Part shown: in pieces, positions 8,395 to 10,608 of the stretch | How the letters are laid out: every line of letters starts with the position of its first letter | Position numbering within the stretch: position 1 is the first letter of the stretch | DNA from: Larix sibirica | Lineage: Eukaryota; Streptophyta; Pinopsida; Pinales; Pinaceae | Direction of reading: 5' to 3' | Length of the DNA: 10,608 nucleotides | Assembly: GCA_004151065.3 (NCBI GenBank) | Contig: NWUY0300091563.1 | Location: 7,531-18,138 of the forward strand | The notes under the pieces: model-generated | Seen by the model: the letters and a program-made list of their open reading frames with translations, nothing else | Database searches by the model: none | Told to the model about the DNA's origin: nothing | Position numbers and translations under genes: made by a program

Positions 8395-8641
8395 TGTTAC
8401 AATATATAGTAGAGGAGCCATGCCAATTGCCTGTAGATTTTTTTACAAACTAAATTTACAAAAGGCACCTCATGCCTATAATTGCCAATCCAACCCCTAA
8501 ATCTACTACAGAGTTGCCTCCTGCAGGTTCTATTCACTTCTTCTTTTTCACATAGCCAATCCAAATTTTCCCTACTATAAAAAACCCATACATCAACACG
8601 ATCACAAAGATCACTTTAAACCTCTGTCTCAATCACTTGCT

Positions 8642-8684
8642 AAGATTGAATTCCTTATCCACTTTGAGGCATCCACTATATATA
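8642..8684 (-). promoter_or_regulatory. Conserved LTR core of copy B with TATA-like run
   Basis: This is the counterpart of 1085-1127, with a single mismatch in 43 bases. The minus strand reads through alternating TA (plus-strand positions 8677-8686) and then the conserved GGATGCCTCAAAGTGG. It is placed as the likely core promoter of the LTR; that role is inferred. Confidence 0.45.
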
Positions 8685-8787
8685 TGAGTATTGACAAGCT
8701 CTTGCAATCTCCTTGATTTTAAGGTGGAATCAAATGCTTGCATTAAAATTTGCTTCATTTGGTGTCTCCCATTTATCGATCATCTAT

Positions 8788-8940
8788 GTCGACAAGTGTG
8801 CCTGCAAATGAATGCATCACAAATATGCCCAGCAATTGTGTACCCACAAGTATTCCCATCGCAAGTGCATCCACCACATGTCCATCTGTTTCATCTATGC
8901 CCACATGTCTACACGTCGCAAGTGCATCCACAGTATAATG
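8788..8940 (-). repeat. Degenerate minisatellite inside LTR copy B
   Basis: Variants of CAAGTGTGCCTGCAAATG, CGCAAGTGCATCCAC and CCCACATGTCTA recur. GTCGCAAGTGCATCCAC near 8918 closely repeats ATCGCAAGTGCATCCAC near 8858, an offset of about 60 bases. A 74-codon minus-strand frame spans 8773-8997 and resembles the frame in copy A, with TFDG near one end and AGTLVDIDD near the other. The array in copy A is the homologous position but has diverged in unit content. Confidence 0.55.
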
Positions 8941-9183
8941 ACCAATGAGTGCGTTCATATATGCTTGGTGAATTCCATCAAATGTAATGCTTACCAACTA
9001 AGGAGAGGATTGAATCCCTTTATGCTGCAAGTTTGTATCATGCACCTAAGGAAACCCACAGTATTCTAAAGGCAACATGAATGATTCACCACTATGTTCA
9101 TATATCTGACATGCAATGTTTAACATCACAATATTGATTGGAAACACTCTGTGCTTGCCCGACTATGCACCTATTTCTAGTCA

Positions 9184-9199
9184 TAGGCCTCCCCCACCA
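9184..9199 (-). promoter_or_regulatory. Polypurine tract next to the 3' LTR
   Basis: On the minus strand the sequence TGGTGGGGGAGGCC lies directly before the TG that starts LTR copy B. A purine tract at this place primes plus-strand DNA synthesis in LTR retrotransposons. The tract and its position are seen; the role follows from the element structure. Confidence 0.65.
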
Positions 9200-9245
9200 A
9201 ACGTTTTTCCATCCCAACAATGTCCAACTAGCACTTGCCTAAGTG

Positions 9246-9426
9246 CCCCAAGGCTCTAGTTCTCAAACTCTTGGACCTTATCTTCATACTACCATAGTGC
9301 TTCCTTGCTTTCCAACCTATTCTCCTCTTTAGGTCTATACTTCTAGCTGACAAAGTTCTCCTACCTTCAGTTTTTTCCAAATTACAGAGTCCCATGTGCA
9401 ATTATCTTATCTACTTCCAACTATAG
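9246..9426 (-). pseudogene. Chromodomain remnant at the end of pol
   Basis: Reading the minus strand in the frame that starts a codon at 9420 gives LEVDKIIAH, then after several stops KYRPKEENRLESKEALW and finally YEDKVQEFEN. These are recognisable pieces of the chromodomain that ends the polyprotein of chromoviruses: the opening E-x-(E/D)-K-I-(L/I), the (V/K)-(W/Y)-(K/R) strand, and the ESxEALW helix start. This domain is thought to guide insertion by binding histone marks. At least six stop codons interrupt the frame, so it is dead. It lies after the integrase and just before the polypurine tract, as expected. Confidence 0.65.
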
Positions 9427-10417
9427 TATGCTTGTGATCATCGCATGGACTCTAGATGGTGCAACTATGCTTGGATTTCCATCATCAATCCTATGCGATT
9501 TCAACTGATTGATATGGAAAAATGGATGGTGAGGTCTCATGTGTTCTATCCACTCCAATATGTAAGTGACACTACCAATATTTTTAATTACATTGAATGG
9601 CCCTTCAAACTATCACAAAAAACATTAGACATGCCACTTGGTGGATCGAACTATTCTCTTCCCAACTTAAGCAACTAAACCAAGTCTCCTAATTTGAATT
9701 ATGCCTCCCTTCTCTCGTGATATGCCTAACTCTTCATCCTTTCTGCTACATTTTTCAACTAAACATGATCCATATCCAATATATCCTTCCAACCCTTCAT
9801 GAACCCCAAGGACGATGGGTCCCTCCCATAGTAGCCTTGTAGAACTATGTGGGAAGATAATGATTGCATCCCATTTTAACTCAAATGGACTATATCCTTT
9901 TCTGAAACTATTCTACATGTTGTACCTGAATTGGGTTGCATCTAGTAACACTAGTCGGTTTGATTGGTCTGCATAAACAAAATGCCTTAAGATATCCTTC
10001 AAAAATCCATGTATGCATTTTTTTTCATCGACCTATGGATGATAGCTTGAACTCATCAACATATTGACAACAACAAGCCTGAATAAATCTATCCAAAAGT
10101 TCCTTGTGAATCTTGTGTATGTATCCAACACAATGCGCAATGGTAGACCCCAAAACTTCACAACATTTTTGAAAAACAATTCGCAACTTCCTTTGTGGAA
10201 CAAGGAAACTCCTTTGGCACAAAGATGGCATACTTTGAAAATCTATCAACAACAATAAAAATTCCAATATATTCTATTGAAACCGGAAGTTGAGTGTTGA
10301 ATTCCATGGAGACACTTGCCCAAGCTCTCTCTGGCGTTAACAAAGATTACAGTGGACCGACCTACATTCTGATATATTCCTTGTCCTATTGACATACAAT
10401 AAAATTCTTGATGTACT
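9427..10417 (-). pseudogene. Ty3/gypsy integrase remnant
   Basis: Minus-strand reading gives, in order: YIKNFIVCQ from the end of the N-terminal zinc-binding region; PERAWASVSMEFNTQLP and IFIVVDRFSKYAIFVP from the catalytic core (10158-10343); after a frame change near 10165-10176, GLP-type sequence, RIVLDTYTRF, NFWIDLF and SSSYHP; then YSPFEL near 9890; ERMKS and FKLGDLV near 9700-9760; and, after another shift near 9600-9610, EGPFNVIKNIGSVTYILEW and HPFFHINQLK of the C-terminal domain. Two frame changes and many stops show it is inactive. The first core acidic residue, Asp in the family, reads Glu here (SMEF); the second Asp is kept (VLDTY); the third, a Glu, is not evident after SSSYHP. 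Reverse transcriptase, RNase H, protease and gag would lie further right but are cut off at 10418. Confidence 0.85.
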
Positions 10418-10608
10418 TGTTGGAGGATCCTAATTCGACCACCCGACTAGGTCCTTCGTTCGACCACTTTATAGATCATGTCGAACTATCGTTTCGATCA
10501 CTGTTAAATTTTAATTAGCATTATGGTGTGTCTGGGAAGGCATGCATGTGTTGCTTGTTTTGGAATTATACATGGAATCAGTGTTGAATATAATTGTCAC
10601 TGATTTTG
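10418..10608. mobile_element. Possible end of a second LTR element, partial
   Basis: The integrase reading ends exactly where TGTTGGAGGATCC begins, and TGTTGG is a common LTR start. What follows is different in character: TCGA or TCGT/CGAC occurs several times between 10433 and 10498 (ATTCGACC, GTTCGACC, GTCGAAC, TTTCGATC). If it is an LTR, the bases just before it (GTACT, 10413-10417) would be the target duplication. The window ends before the other side, so a deletion junction or a different kind of repeat is equally possible. Confidence 0.35.

Larger units (their letters stand above)
8395..9183 (-). mobile_element. LTR copy B, 3' LTR of a chromovirus
   Basis: This 789-bp stretch matches LTR copy A along its length. 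On the minus strand it begins TGACTAGAAATAGG directly after a purine-rich tract and ends near TTGTAACA, giving the usual TG...CA ends. The integrase and chromodomain remnants lie immediately upstream on the same strand, so this is the 3' LTR. Similarity to copy A by eye is roughly three-quarters with many small indels, so the two LTRs diverged long ago and need not come from one insertion. The left edge could lie about 7 bases further left (TGAAGTATG at 8388). Confidence 0.75.
8395..10417 (-). mobile_element. 3' part of a decayed chromovirus (Ty3/gypsy)
   Basis: The minus strand carries integrase, chromodomain, polypurine tract and 3' LTR in the order that defines chromoviruses, a lineage of Ty3/gypsy elements. 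The left end is the outer edge of LTR copy B. The right end is an abrupt break at about 10418, inside the integrase N-terminal region, so the 5' two thirds are missing or displaced by a later insertion. The element cannot move on its own. Confidence 0.75.

Noticed and set aside
8691-9069. Overlapping plus-strand open frames rich in His, Cys, Ser and Pro
   Set aside because: They are translations of the LTR minisatellite on the strand opposite to the element and have no recognised motif.
838-9183. One full-length retrotransposon bounded by LTR copies A and B
   Set aside because: The integrase lies outside the pair, to the right of B. Both LTRs point the same way, but no primer-binding site adjoins A and the DNA between them is the tandem duplication and unrelated sequence.
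9445-9678. 77-codon plus-strand open frame
   Set aside because: It is the antisense of the integrase C-terminal domain, which is recognisable on the minus strand.
10064-10258. 64-codon plus-strand open frame
   Set aside because: It is antisense to the integrase catalytic core.

Overview
The window looks like repeat-rich nuclear DNA from a land plant. It is AT-rich and has no intact gene, but it contains a decayed Ty3/gypsy retrotransposon with a chromodomain (a chromovirus), related long terminal repeats (LTRs), and a large ancient tandem duplication. A big-genome seed plant such as a gymnosperm would fit, but nothing here fixes the taxon. No bacterial-style operon, CRISPR array, rRNA or tRNA was seen.

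Layout, left to right. Positions 1-837 hold no recognisable gene. An LTR-like copy (A) lies at about 838-1625. Its last ~230 bp form the head of a tandemly duplicated block: unit 1 is 1393-3783 and unit 2 is 3784-6498. Each unit is an LTR fragment followed by more than 2 kb of very AT-rich non-coding DNA carrying nested repeats with periods of about 32, 42, 47 and 368 bp. Positions 6499-7733 contain a degraded minus-strand reading frame of about 340 codons with three in-frame stops and no recognised product. Positions 7734-8394 are non-coding with small repeats.

A second LTR copy (B) lies at about 8395-9183. A purine-rich tract (minus strand) adjoins it at 9184-9199, followed by a broken chromodomain and a broken integrase, both on the minus strand, up to about 10417. 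The order integrase, chromodomain, polypurine tract, LTR read on the minus strand is that of the 3' end of a chromovirus, so copy B is its 3' LTR. At 10418 the integrase reading stops inside its N-terminal zinc-binding region and unrelated sequence starting TGTTGG begins, possibly the end of another LTR element.

Nothing in the window is likely to make a working protein. The retrotransposon frames carry many stops and frameshifts. The main points of interest are the LTR-headed tandem duplication, the minisatellite inside the LTR, and the unidentified decayed frame at 6714-7733. All similarity statements are by-eye alignments within the window; no database was consulted.
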